Shown: positions 7,658 through 15,925 of the stretch, piece by piece
How positions within the stretch are numbered: the stretch's first letter is position 1
Layout: each line of letters starts with the position of its first letter
Assembly (NCBI RefSeq): GCF_037113415.1
Contig: NZ_CP146608.1
Coordinates: forward strand, 454,501 to 518,500
Direction of reading: 5' to 3'
Length of the DNA: 64,000 nt
DNA from: Devosia sp. XK-2
GTDB taxonomy: Bacteria > Pseudomonadota > Alphaproteobacteria > Rhizobiales > Devosiaceae
Position numbers and translations under genes: made by a program
The notes under the pieces: generated by a model
What the model saw: the letters and a program-made list of their open reading frames with translations, nothing else
Databases searched by the model: none
What the model was told of the DNA's origin: nothing

Positions 7658-7670
7658 CGGCGTGCGCTGA

Positions 7671-8117
7671 CTAAACCAGTACCTTTCTGAAAAACACCAC
7701 GCGCTGGGTTTCCTCAAAGCCCAGCGCGCGGTGCATGTCCTGGCTTACAAAATTGTCCGGCGAGGTATCCGAGGCAAATTCCGTGCAGCCATGTTCCCGG
7801 GCCCAATCTTCAACGGCCGAAACCAGTGCCCGCGCCACGCCTTGCCCCCGCGCCTCCGGCCTCACGAAAATTCCTTCGAGAAACGCCACCGGCGAGGTCT
7901 TGCAGCCATTCACATAATCGCGTCGCAGCGCCGCCTCGGTAAAGCCCAGCGCCGTCCCCTCGTCACTGCGGGCGATCAGGTTGACCGTCTCTCCGGCATC
8001 CGCCAGCAATCGGGCAATATCGGCCGCATGCGCGCCGTTCCCGCCGCTCGGCCATAGCGCTGTCCGCATGGCCACCCAGTCTGCGGCATCCGCCGCTACG
8101 GCCCGCGCGATCCTCAC
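7671..8117 (-). CDS. AAC(6')-type aminoglycoside 6'-N-acetyltransferase homologue (GNAT)
   Basis: 148 residues from the GTG at 8117. The sequence follows the AAC(6')-Ib/Ic/If group closely: an N-terminal MRTALWPSG block, RRDYVNGCKTSPVAFLEGIFV, the acetyl-CoA loop RPEARGQGVARAL, then CTEFASDTSPDN and HRALGFEETQRVVFFRK. These blocks form the CoA- and aminoglycoside-binding regions in that family, whose members acetylate the 6' amino group of kanamycin/tobramycin-type drugs. The GTG overlaps the stop of the S24-peptidase gene (GTGA), implying translational coupling; a longer ATG start at 8147 would overlap more. Whether it confers resistance or has another amine substrate cannot be told from sequence. 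Confidence 0.85.
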   Translation of the reverse strand: MRIARAVAADAADWVAMRTALWPSGGNGAHAADIARLLADAGETVNLIARSDEGTALGFTEAALRRDYVNGCKTSPVAFLEGIFVRPEARGQGVARALVSAVEDWAREHGCTEFASDTSPDNFVSQDMHRALGFEETQRVVFFRKVLV

Positions 8118-8764
8118 TGGCTCGCCCAGATGATCCGCGCCATCCACTCGATATCGGCAATATCGAACAGGCGTGGTTCATAGGCCGGATTGATCGAATG
8201 CAATTCGATCTGCTTGGCGCTCTGCCGGGCCAGGATTTTGGCCATCACCTCGCCCTCGCGCGTCTTGACCACGACGCGGTCGCCGCGACGGACCTGCTCG
8301 GTCGGCGAGACGACGATCCGGTCGCCCTCACGATAGAGCGGCTCCATGCTGTCGCCCGATATTTCCAGTGCGTAAATGCCGTCTTCGTCCGGCGTGGGCA
8401 GCGCCACCTCGTCCCAGCCATGGCCCACCGGATGTCCGGCGCTATCGAAGAAGCCGCCATGGCCCGCTTGCGCCAGACCCAGCAGCGGAATATTGCGCAA
8501 ATGCGTTTCCGAAAAGCCACGCGGCATCGCGCTGAACGACCCCGTGCCGGTCAGGAAACTGTCGAAGCTCTCGCCCGTGGCTTCCAGTATCTTGGAAATG
8601 CTTTCGGTGGAGGGCCAGCGCTCGCGCCCGTCCTTGCTGATTCGCTTGGAGACATTGAATGCCGTGGCATCAAGGCCAGCCAGCTTGGCCAGCGCCGATA
8701 CCGACACGCCCTGCCGGCGCGCCAAGGCGTCAATACCATCCCAGATGGACCGGTGTGAAAGCAT
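8114..8764 (-). CDS. HTH and S24 peptidase (LexA/CI-like) transcriptional regulator
   Basis: 216 residues. Residues 1-70 form a helix-turn-helix (SVSALAKLAGLDATAFNVSKR, then WPSTESISKILEATG). Residues 90-216 are an S24 signal-peptidase-like domain with the catalytic pair visible: Ser139 in GDSMEP and Lys176 in EVMAKIL. This is the architecture of phage C-type repressors and other self-cleaving regulators, but no phage genes are near, and similar stand-alone genes are widespread in Hyphomicrobiales. It overlaps the AAC(6')-like gene by 4 bases and is upstream of it, so the two form an operon. It may respond to DNA damage or act simply as an autoregulator. Confidence 0.87.
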   Translation of the reverse strand: MLSHRSIWDGIDALARRQGVSVSALAKLAGLDATAFNVSKRISKDGRERWPSTESISKILEATGESFDSFLTGTGSFSAMPRGFSETHLRNIPLLGLAQAGHGGFFDSAGHPVGHGWDEVALPTPDEDGIYALEISGDSMEPLYREGDRIVVSPTEQVRRGDRVVVKTREGEVMAKILARQSAKQIELHSINPAYEPRLFDIADIEWMARIIWASQ

Positions 8765-8808
8765 GCCAATGCCGAAGTGAGGAAATTTATCTTAGCGCGG
8801 AAAACAAT

Positions 8809-8819
8809 CCTACATTAGG
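8809..8819. promoter_or_regulatory. Small palindrome upstream of the S24 regulator
   Basis: CCTA-CAT-TAGG is an 11-base palindrome lying about 45 bases before the regulator's start, near a minus-strand -10-like TAAGAT. It is a possible autoregulatory operator. Short palindromes occur by chance, so support is weak. Confidence 0.3.
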
Positions 8820-8896
8820 GACGCCTATACATCTTGTAAAGACATTCCATCCGCTTTACCCCGCCATCAGTGCGCATCGTGTGTCCGAGGGTCTCC

Positions 8897-9256
8897 ATGT
8901 TGAAAATGCCCGATCTGATCTACAAGGTCGCGACCGGCGCCAGTTTTGCGCCTGCGCGTCTGTCCGGCCACTTCAGGGGCATGCCGATCGATGCAACCGA
9001 TGGCTACATGCATTTTTCGACAGCCGCGCAATTGGCCGAAACCTTGCGGCTGCATTTCAAGGGCGAGGCCGATCTGGTGCTGCTGGCCGTGCGCACCGCC
9101 GATCTAGGCGACGATCTGGTCTGGGAGCCGTCTCGCGGCGGGCAGTTATTTCCCCACCTCTATGGCGGTCCGCTCGATCTTGGCGCCGTGGCCTGGGAGG
9201 AGGCCATCAGCGTTGAAGCCGACGGCCATTGCGTTCTGCCGGAGGCCGTCAAATGA
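8897..9256 (+). CDS. DUF952 family protein
   Basis: 119 residues from the ATG at 8897 (MLKMPDLIYKVAT); the ATG at 8906 is an alternative. The IDATDGYMHFSTAAQLAETLRLHF block and the VWEPSRGGQLFPHLYG block are the hallmarks of the DUF952 family, small soluble proteins of unknown function often encoded next to pyrD in Hyphomicrobiales. It overlaps pyrD by 4 bases (ATGA), so the pair is translationally coupled. Nothing in it suggests a catalytic activity with confidence. Confidence 0.87.
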   Translation: MLKMPDLIYKVATGASFAPARLSGHFRGMPIDATDGYMHFSTAAQLAETLRLHFKGEADLVLLAVRTADLGDDLVWEPSRGGQLFPHLYGGPLDLGAVAWEEAISVEADGHCVLPEAVK

Positions 9257-10359
9257 TCTTCTCGGCACTTTCGCCCTTGCTGCGGAACGCGGGCCTGGCC
9301 AGTCTGACGCGCGACACCCTGTTGCGCATGGACCCTGAAACGGCCCATGGCGCGACCATCACGGCGCTGCGCCTGGGCCTCGCCCCGCAGCAGGAGCATG
9401 CCGATCCGCCGGAACTGGCGATAAATCTGTGCGGGCTGGATCTGAAGAACCCCGTCGGCATGGCGGCCGGCTTCGACAAGAATGCCGAGGTTCCGCGCCC
9501 CCTGGCGCTGATGGGTTTTGGCATGGTCGAAATCGGCACGGTGACGCCGCGCCCGCAAACGGGCAATCCCAAGCCGCGCCTCTTCCGTGTCGCCCCGGCC
9601 GAGGGCGTCATCAACCGCATGGGTTTTAACAATGAGGGTCACGAGGCCGTCTTTGCGCGCCTCAAAGGCCTGCGCGTGCCTGCGGCGCTCGGCGTCAATA
9701 TCGGCGCCAACAAGGATAGCGATGATTTCGTCGCCGATTACGTTCTGGGCGTTCGGCGCTTCGCCGATCTGGCCGATTATCTCACGGTCAATATTTCCTC
9801 GCCCAATACGCCGGGGCTGAGAAATCTCCAGGCCGACGAGGCTCTGCGCCGCCTTCTGGGCGAGGTGCTGTCGGCCCGCGCCAAGGCGAAAACCCGCGTG
9901 CCCGTGCTGCTCAAGGTTGCGCCCGATCTGGATGAGGCGGGCATGGATGGCATTGCCCGGGTCATTCTGGACACCGACCTGGACGGTTTGATCGTCTCCA
10001 ATACGACCATTTCGCGCGATCCCGTGCTGGGCCTGGAAAATGCCGCCGAAGCCGGTGGCCTCTCCGGCAAACCGCTCTTTGCGCTCTCCACCCGGCGCCT
10101 TGCGCAGATGCGCCAGCGCGTTGGCACGCTCCCCATTGTGGGCGTCGGCGGCATTCATTCTCCCCAATCGGCCCTGGCCAAGTTCGAGGCCGGAGCCGAC
10201 GCCATCCAGCTGTATTCGGCGCTGGTCTTCGGCGGCCTCGATCTGCTCGATCGTATCAAGCGGGGCCTGCTCGCCGGTATTCGCGCCGCGGGCAAGAAAA
10301 ACATTTCCGAACTGGTGGGGACCAGGGTCGAGGACTGGAGCTCAGGCCGCGCTGAATAG
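9253..10359 (+). CDS. pyrD: Dihydroorotate dehydrogenase (quinone), class 2
   Basis: 368 residues from the ATG at 9253. It oxidises dihydroorotate to orotate in pyrimidine synthesis and passes electrons to quinone at the inner membrane. The N-terminal helical extension (PLLRNAGLASLTRDTLLRMDPE) that anchors class 2 enzymes is present. FMN- and substrate-binding blocks seen are AAGFDKNAEVPRPL, NRMGFNNEG, NISSPNTPGLR (with the class 2 catalytic Ser), SNTT, and GVGGIHSPQSALAKFEAGADAIQLYSALV. The 3' end overlaps the convergent MATE gene by 18 bases. Length is normal. Confidence 0.96.
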   Translation: MIFSALSPLLRNAGLASLTRDTLLRMDPETAHGATITALRLGLAPQQEHADPPELAINLCGLDLKNPVGMAAGFDKNAEVPRPLALMGFGMVEIGTVTPRPQTGNPKPRLFRVAPAEGVINRMGFNNEGHEAVFARLKGLRVPAALGVNIGANKDSDDFVADYVLGVRRFADLADYLTVNISSPNTPGLRNLQADEALRRLLGEVLSARAKAKTRVPVLLKVAPDLDEAGMDGIARVILDTDLDGLIVSNTTISRDPVLGLENAAEAGGLSGKPLFALSTRRLAQMRQRVGTLPIVGVGGIHSPQSALAKFEAGADAIQLYSALVFGGLDLLDRIKRGLLAGIRAAGKKNISELVGTRVEDWSSGRAE

Positions 10360-11685
10360 CGTGGTCTTCTTGCGCTCAAGCGCCCACCAATAAATGCCGC
10401 CGCGCGCCAGGAACCAGGCGTGCATGGCTGCCCACAGGCCCCAATTGCCCCAGTCGCGCAATGCTAGGGCCGCGGCCACAAACACCACCAGCGACACGAG
10501 CATGCCGTTGCGCATCACCACGTTCTGCGTGGTGCCGATCAAGACACCATCATAGACCACGGCCGGCATGAAGGTCAGCGTGCACAGCACCGCCACCGGC
10601 AGGAATTCCAGGGCATAGGCGCGCACTTCTTCATTGGTGGTCATGAAGCCGATGACCCAGGGCGCGCCCAGATACCATGCCGCACCCAGTCCAAGCGCTA
10701 TCACCAGCCCCCAAAGCATCGACAGACGATAGGCCTGGTCATAGGCCGGCCCCCAATTGGCACCGACCGCCTTGCCGGTCAGTTGCTCGGCCGCCTGGGC
10801 AATACCGTCCAGGAAAAAGGCAACGATCATGAGCAGGTTCAGCAGCAGCGCATTTGCGGCCAGCGCCACCTCGCCCATGCGCGAGCCCTGGGCAGCAAAC
10901 CAGGCATAGGCGCCCATCAGCGCCAGCGAGCGGATCATCAGGTCGCGGCTGAGGCCAAACATGCGTCTGACGGCCACCGCATCGCCCAGTTCCCCCGGCG
11001 CGATGCGGGAAACCAGATTTGCCATGCCACCATAGTGCCGCACCAGAATGGCAAGGCCGAGCGTGGCTGCCACCGCCTGTCCGGCCAGCGTGCCCATGGC
11101 GGCCCCGGCCACGCCCCAGTTCAGGGCATAGACGAATGCAATGCTGCACACGATGTTTATGCCATGCAGCACCAATTGCAGCAGCATGCCGGTGCGGGCC
11201 GCCGCCCGGCCGTAGAACCAGCCCAGCAGCGCATAATTTACCATCGAAAAGGGCGCGGACCAGATGCGCACGAAGTAATAGTCCGCAAGGGCCGTGCCGA
11301 CGCCCGCCTCAGGCGCTAATAGTCCATTGGCGGCCCACAGGATCGGACCGGCCAGTGCGATCATGGCCGCGCCGATCCCGAGGCCAAGGATCAGCGCCCG
11401 GCTCACATGCAGCAGTCCATGCCGCGGGTCACGCGCGCCCACCGATTGCGCCACCAGGCCCGCTGTGCCGATGCGCAGGAAATAGGCCATCGAAAACAGA
11501 ACGTCGAAGACCAGCGCCCCGAGCACCAGCCCGCCGAGAAGCGCCGCATCGCCCAGCCGCCCGACAACCGTAATATCCACCAGGCCCACCACCGGCTCGG
11601 TGATAAAGGCGATGGAGGCGGGCAGGGCGATGGACCAGACATCCTTGCTACGGACGTCGAATGGATATTGCGGACGGGTGGTCAT
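10342..11685 (-). CDS. MATE family efflux transporter (DinF-like)
   Basis: 447 residues with about twelve hydrophobic segments arranged as two six-helix halves. The N-terminal SIALPASIAFITEPVVGLVDITVVGRLGDAALLGGL is the conserved MATE start, with the Asp of VDITVVGRLG in the first helices, and the second half repeats the pattern (QAAEQLTGKAVGANWG). DinF-like MATE proteins export cationic drugs or bile-salt-like compounds with Na+ or H+; the substrate here is unknown. It runs toward pyrD and the two coding ends overlap by 18 bases. No regulator is adjacent. Confidence 0.92.
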   Translation of the reverse strand: MTTRPQYPFDVRSKDVWSIALPASIAFITEPVVGLVDITVVGRLGDAALLGGLVLGALVFDVLFSMAYFLRIGTAGLVAQSVGARDPRHGLLHVSRALILGLGIGAAMIALAGPILWAANGLLAPEAGVGTALADYYFVRIWSAPFSMVNYALLGWFYGRAAARTGMLLQLVLHGINIVCSIAFVYALNWGVAGAAMGTLAGQAVAATLGLAILVRHYGGMANLVSRIAPGELGDAVAVRRMFGLSRDLMIRSLALMGAYAWFAAQGSRMGEVALAANALLLNLLMIVAFFLDGIAQAAEQLTGKAVGANWGPAYDQAYRLSMLWGLVIALGLGAAWYLGAPWVIGFMTTNEEVRAYALEFLPVAVLCTLTFMPAVVYDGVLIGTTQNVVMRNGMLVSLVVFVAAALALRDWGNWGLWAAMHAWFLARGGIYWWALERKKTTLFSAA

Positions 11686-11752
11686 GGGGAAAACTCGAAA
11701 AGGCGGAAATAGCTTTTAGGCGCCATCCAATCGCCGGATCAATCCCGATCCT

Positions 11753-12424
11753 CTACCCCGCCACCTCGAGCGCAAAGATCACGTCCGCCCGGTCGCGCGA
11801 CCCTTCCACCAGATCATAGTTTGGAAGATCGTTGCGCGCGATATGCGCGCGATTGCGCTCCTGGGTGAAAAGCCCTTCCTCGCCATGCCGCTTCATCAGC
11901 CGATCCCTGACCGTCTCGCGCGGCACGTGAATGAAAACCGCATAATCGAGCAGCGACTTCACCCCGGCCCACGGCCCCTGCGTCAGCAACAGATAATTGC
12001 CCTCCACGATCAGCACTTTCGCCTCCGGCGCCACGGTGAAGGCATTGTCCACAGTGTCCTCAATCCTGCGGCTATAGCCCGGTCCGCTCACCGCTTCGGT
12101 CGCATGCCTGAGGTGATGCAGGAAGCTGACAAATTCCGCGCCCTCGAAAGTGTGCGGTGCGCCCTTGAAGTCGGTCTGCCCCATGGCTTCGATCTTGGCA
12201 TGCTTCATGTGAAAGCCATCCATGGGCACCAATGCGGTGCTGCCGGGCCTGACCGCGTTGAGCATGGCCACCAGTTCGGCGGCCAAAGTCGATTTGCCGG
12301 TGCCCGGGCCGCCGGCAATGCCGATGGCGATGCGCTTGCCTTCTGCCTTGCTTTCCATGTCCAGAACATGCGGCACCAGGCGCGAGAGCATTTCGGGCGG
12401 TGTCAGACGAATGGTTTCGGGCAC
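11753..12424 (-). CDS. P-loop nucleoside/nucleotide kinase family protein (PanK/uridine-kinase fold)
   Basis: 223 residues from a GTG at 12424, chosen because AAGGAGG lies about 8 bases upstream; the in-frame ATG at 12460 is an alternative. The P-loop GIAGGPGTGKST, the PMDGFHM block, and FIHVPRETVRDRLMKRH (lid region) match the uridine-kinase/pantothenate-kinase-like family known in proteobacteria as nucleoside-triphosphate-hydrolase-domain proteins and near fructose kinase FrcK. Substrate is not determined. It is divergent from the helicase gene with about 65 bases between. The longer frame up to 12856 is antisense to the helicase and was rejected. Confidence 0.82.
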   Translation of the reverse strand: MPETIRLTPPEMLSRLVPHVLDMESKAEGKRIAIGIAGGPGTGKSTLAAELVAMLNAVRPGSTALVPMDGFHMKHAKIEAMGQTDFKGAPHTFEGAEFVSFLHHLRHATEAVSGPGYSRRIEDTVDNAFTVAPEAKVLIVEGNYLLLTQGPWAGVKSLLDYAVFIHVPRETVRDRLMKRHGEEGLFTQERNRAHIARNDLPNYDLVEGSRDRADVIFALEVAG

Positions 12425-12490
12425 GCCTGGTTCCTCCTTGGTATGGCCGGCAACGATCATATAGGCTCCACCCTGATTTGCAGCAGGTGA

Positions 12491-14983
12491 GTGGTGCCAA
12501 ACGTCTCTCTTCCCACCGTCATATCCGGCTGGTTTGCCGCGCGCGGCTGGTCTGCGCGCCCGCACCAGCTCGACGTTCTGGCCTCCTACCAGTCCGGCGC
12601 CAGCCAATTGCTCATCGCCCCGACCGGTGCCGGCAAGACCCTGGCCGGTTTCCTGCCCACGCTCAGCGACCTGGTGGATGGCAGGTTCGACGGGCTCCAC
12701 ACCCTTTATATTTCCCCGCTCAAGGCTCTGGCCGTCGACGTCCAGCGCAATCTCTCCAACCCAATCGCTGAAATGGGCCTGCCCATCAGCGTCGAAACCC
12801 GCACCGGCGATACCTCCGCGGCCAAGCGCGCCCGACAACGCGTCAAGCCGCCGCAAATCCTCTTAACCACGCCTGAGCAATTGGCCCTGCTGACCTCCCA
12901 TCCGCAGGCCGAATTGATGTTCGGCTCGCTGCGCCGCGTGGTGCTGGACGAGCTGCATGCCCTGGTCACCTCCAAGCGCGGCGATCTATTGGCGCTCGGC
13001 CTCGCCCGACTGGCGAAACTGGCGCCCGATCTGCGGATAACCGCCCTCTCGGCCACTGTGGCGCGGCCCGACCTGCTGCGCGACTGGATCGCCCGGCCGC
13101 TGCCGGACCGACAGACCGATCTATTGACTATGAAGGGCGGTGCGCCACCGCAACTGGCCATTCTCGAAACCGAGCAGCGTCTGCCCTGGGCCGGCCATTC
13201 GGCCACCTATGCCCATCGCGAGCTCTACGAAACGATCAAGCGGCACAAGACCACCTTGCTCTTCGTCAACACCCGCTCGCAGGCCGAAATGCTGTTCCAG
13301 GGATTGTGGGACATCAACGAGGACATGCTGCCTATAGCCCTGCACCATGGCTCGCTCTCGGTAGAACAGCGCCGCAAGGTCGAGGCAGCCATGGCCTCGG
13401 GCAAACTCAAGGCCGTCGTCTGCACCTCCACTCTGGACCTCGGCATCGACTGGGGCGATGTCGATCTCGTCGTGCAGGTCGGCGCCCCCAAGGGCTCTTC
13501 GCGCATGCTGCAGCGCATTGGCCGCGCCAATCACCGGCTCGATGACCCGTCCCAGGCCCTCCTCGTGCCCTCCAATCGCTTCGAGGTACTCGAATGCGAA
13601 GCGGCGGTCGAGGCCGTGGCCGAAGGCCATCAGGATAGCGAGGACCCGCTGCCGGGCGGCTATGATGTGCTCGCCCAGCATGTCTTGGGCATGGCCTGCG
13701 CCGAGCCCTTTCTGGCCGACGATCTTTATGCCGAGGTGACGCGCGCCTGGCCCTATCGCGACCTCACCCGCGAAAAGTTCGATCGCGTGCTCGATTTCGT
13801 CGCCACCGGCGGCTATGCCCTCAGGGCCTATGAGCGCTATGCGCGCCTCAAGCGCACCCAGGACGGGCTTTGGCGTATCGCCAATCCGCAGGTGGCCCAG
13901 CAATACCGGCTCAATATCGGCACCATCATTGAAGAACCCATGGTCCGCGTGCGTCTGGTCCGCGCCCGCGGCCTCAAACAGGGCCGCACCACCGGACCCA
14001 TCGGCGCCGGGGGCAGGGTGCTGGGCGAAATGGAGGAATATTTCTTCGGCACGCTCTCGCTCGGCGATACCTTCATGTTCGGCGGCGAAATCGTCGCCTT
14101 CGAGGGCATGAAGGACAATGAGGCCTTCGTCTCCCGCGCCTTTTCCAAGGACCCGAAAATCCCGTCCTATATGGGCGGCAAATTCCCGCTCTCCACCTAT
14201 CTGGCCGAGCGCGTGCGTCGCATCATGGATAGTCCCGGCGAATGGAGCAAACTGCCTGATCAGGTCGGCGATTGGCTGCGCCTGCAACGCGATCTTTCCG
14301 TCCTGCCCCGTCGCGATAGCCTGCTCGTTGAGACCTTCCCGCGCGGCACCAATAATTTCCTGGTCTGCTACCCCTTCGAGGGGCGGCTGGCCCATCAGAC
14401 CCTGGGCATGCTCCTCACAAGGCGGCTGGAACGTCTGCGCGCCCGCCCGCTCGGCTTCGTCGCATCCGAATATGCGCTGGCCATCTGGGGGTTGGGCGAT
14501 CTCTCCGCCCTCATCCGCACCAATCGCCTCAGCCTTGATGAGCTGTTTTCCGAAGACATGCTGGGCGATGATCTGGAAGCCTGGCTCGATGAGTCAGCGC
14601 TGATGAAGCGTACCTTCCGCAATTGCGCCATCATCGCCGGTCTTATCGAGCGCCGTCATCCGGGCAAGGAAAAGACCGGGCGGCAGATCACCATGAGTTC
14701 GGACATCATCTATGACGTGCTCTACCAGCACGAGCCCGATCACATCCTGATCGAAGCCACCCGCCGCGATGCTGCCCGCGGCCTGCTCGATATCGAGCGC
14801 CTGGGCCAGATGCTGGCCCGCATCCGCCATCACATCGTCCACAAGCCTCTTGCGCAAATCTCCCCGCTGGCCGTGCCCGTCATGCTCGATATCGGCAAGG
14901 AACCGATTTTCGGGGAGGCCCGAGAATCAGCTATGGCTGATGCAGCCGAGGAGCTTCTCAGGGAAGCGACTGGCGAAGTTTGA
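12491..14983 (+). CDS. Ligase-associated DNA damage response DEXH helicase (Lhr-like)
   Basis: 830 residues from GTG 12491 (GTG 12494 is equally possible). It has a two-domain SF2 helicase core with motif I APTGAGKTLAGF, the TTPEQLALL block, a DELH Walker B box, motif III SATVARPD, and motif VI RIGRANHR, then the winged-helix and Lhr-type C-terminal regions. The family (TIGR04121-like) is encoded with an ATP-dependent DNA ligase, an exonuclease and the PdeM phosphoesterase and is thought to act in DNA repair. Here only PdeM follows, about 80 bases on, with a palindromic repeat in between. Confidence 0.92.
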   Translation: MVPNVSLPTVISGWFAARGWSARPHQLDVLASYQSGASQLLIAPTGAGKTLAGFLPTLSDLVDGRFDGLHTLYISPLKALAVDVQRNLSNPIAEMGLPISVETRTGDTSAAKRARQRVKPPQILLTTPEQLALLTSHPQAELMFGSLRRVVLDELHALVTSKRGDLLALGLARLAKLAPDLRITALSATVARPDLLRDWIARPLPDRQTDLLTMKGGAPPQLAILETEQRLPWAGHSATYAHRELYETIKRHKTTLLFVNTRSQAEMLFQGLWDINEDMLPIALHHGSLSVEQRRKVEAAMASGKLKAVVCTSTLDLGIDWGDVDLVVQVGAPKGSSRMLQRIGRANHRLDDPSQALLVPSNRFEVLECEAAVEAVAEGHQDSEDPLPGGYDVLAQHVLGMACAEPFLADDLYAEVTRAWPYRDLTREKFDRVLDFVATGGYALRAYERYARLKRTQDGLWRIANPQVAQQYRLNIGTIIEEPMVRVRLVRARGLKQGRTTGPIGAGGRVLGEMEEYFFGTLSLGDTFMFGGEIVAFEGMKDNEAFVSRAFSKDPKIPSYMGGKFPLSTYLAERVRRIMDSPGEWSKLPDQVGDWLRLQRDLSVLPRRDSLLVETFPRGTNNFLVCYPFEGRLAHQTLGMLLTRRLERLRARPLGFVASEYALAIWGLGDLSALIRTNRLSLDELFSEDMLGDDLEAWLDESALMKRTFRNCAIIAGLIERRHPGKEKTGRQITMSSDIIYDVLYQHEPDHILIEATRRDAARGLLDIERLGQMLARIRHHIVHKPLAQISPLAVPVMLDIGKEPIFGEARESAMADAAEELLREATGEV

Positions 14984-14991
14984 TCCCTCTT

Positions 14992-15043
14992 CACCTCTCC
15001 CTCTGGGGGAGAGGTCGGCGCATGGCGCTGGGTGAAGGGGCCT
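14992..15043. repeat. Palindromic repeat (CACCTCTCCC/GGGAGAGGT family), helicase-pdeM junction
   Basis: ACCTCTCCC, then TCTG, then GGGGAGAGGT forms the hairpin core, followed by a tail GGGTGAAGGGGCCTTC. The same core plus tail is found at 39038-39160 and, in part, at 42465-42518. It obscures the start of pdeM because the frame runs open through it. Confidence 0.8.
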
Positions 15044-15061
15044 TCAAAGAGAACACAGTCA

Positions 15062-15769
15062 GTGCATAACCTAGCCGCAGCCTCTGAACTCATTGAGACC
15101 CCCGTGCTGCGCTTTGCCGGCCATAATTTCGAGCCTTTGCCCTCGGGTGCCCTTTATTGGCGGGCGCGCGAAACGCTGCTCGTGGCGGATCTTCATTTTG
15201 AGAAAATGGCCAGTTTCGCCCGGCGGGGCCAAATGCTGCCACCCTACGATACGGGCATGACGCTGGCCCGGCTCGAAACCGATCTTCGCCGCACCGGGGC
15301 GCGGCGGCTCATCGCGCTGGGCGACAGCTTCCACCGGCCTGAGGCTGCCACCTGGCTCACACCTGCCGATCGGATGCGGCTCGACGCCATCACCGATGCG
15401 CTCGATTGCGTCTGGCTCTCCGGCAATCACGATCCGGCGCCGCACGCCATCGGCGGCACCTGCTTGCCCGAACTTGAACTGGATGGCCTGCGGCTCACTC
15501 ACGAGCCGCAAAAAGGGCGCACCGGGCTTGTCGCCGGCCATCTGCACCCGGCCGCCCGCATTGCCATCAATGGCCGCGTCACACGAAAACCCTGCTTCGT
15601 GCACGATAATCGCCTGCTGATATTGCCCGCTTATGGCGCTTCCACCGGTGCTCTCAACATTTTATCCCCCGCCTTTACGGGCCTATTCAATTGGCCGGCG
15701 CTCGAAGTGGTCATGCTGGGCCGCGACCGCACCTATCCAGTGCCGGTCAAACGCCTGGTTGGCGGGTGA
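15062..15769 (+). CDS. pdeM: Ligase-associated DNA damage response endonuclease PdeM
   Basis: About 235 residues. Calcineurin-like metallophosphoesterase motifs are all present: VADLHFEKM, ALGDSFH, SGNHDP and VAGHLHPAA, supplying the two-metal site. The family (TIGR04123-like) is tied to the ligase/helicase repair cluster, and its helicase partner lies directly upstream. The start is unclear: the frame is open back to a GTG at 15032 inside a palindromic repeat. The GTG at 15062, just after the repeat, is chosen because the conserved part begins soon after, at ETPVLRFAGHNFEPLPSGAL. No strong ribosome site favours either. Confidence 0.85.
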   Translation: MHNLAAASELIETPVLRFAGHNFEPLPSGALYWRARETLLVADLHFEKMASFARRGQMLPPYDTGMTLARLETDLRRTGARRLIALGDSFHRPEAATWLTPADRMRLDAITDALDCVWLSGNHDPAPHAIGGTCLPELELDGLRLTHEPQKGRTGLVAGHLHPAARIAINGRVTRKPCFVHDNRLLILPAYGASTGALNILSPAFTGLFNWPALEVVMLGRDRTYPVPVKRLVGG

Positions 15770-15803
15770 ACTGGTTGGCCGCGAACCGGATTTCGGCTCC
15801 TGC

Positions 15804-15847
15804 GTCCCCTCGCCCCTCCAGGGGAGAGGGCCAGGGTGAGGGGTGAG
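15804..15847. repeat. Palindromic repeat (CCCCTCGCCCCTC/GGGGAGAGGG family)
   Basis: CCCCTCGCCCCTCCAGGGGAG followed by AGGGCCAGGGTGAGGGGTGAGG. The core CCCCTC-x-AGGGGAGAGGG matches the copies at 34143-34266. It lies between the convergent pdeM and TIGR02186 genes, where it could also serve as a 3' hairpin. Confidence 0.75.
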
Positions 15848-15925
15848 GCCCATCAAGTGAGGCGATAAGCTGACCTCAATCCGGTCCCATCGCGCCACCT
15901 TTCCCCAATGGGAAGAAGAATAGGC

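Noticed and set aside
8114..8764. Prophage remnant suggested by a CI-like S24 repressor
   Set aside because: No integrase, structural or other phage genes flank it, and neighbours are ordinary chromosomal genes.
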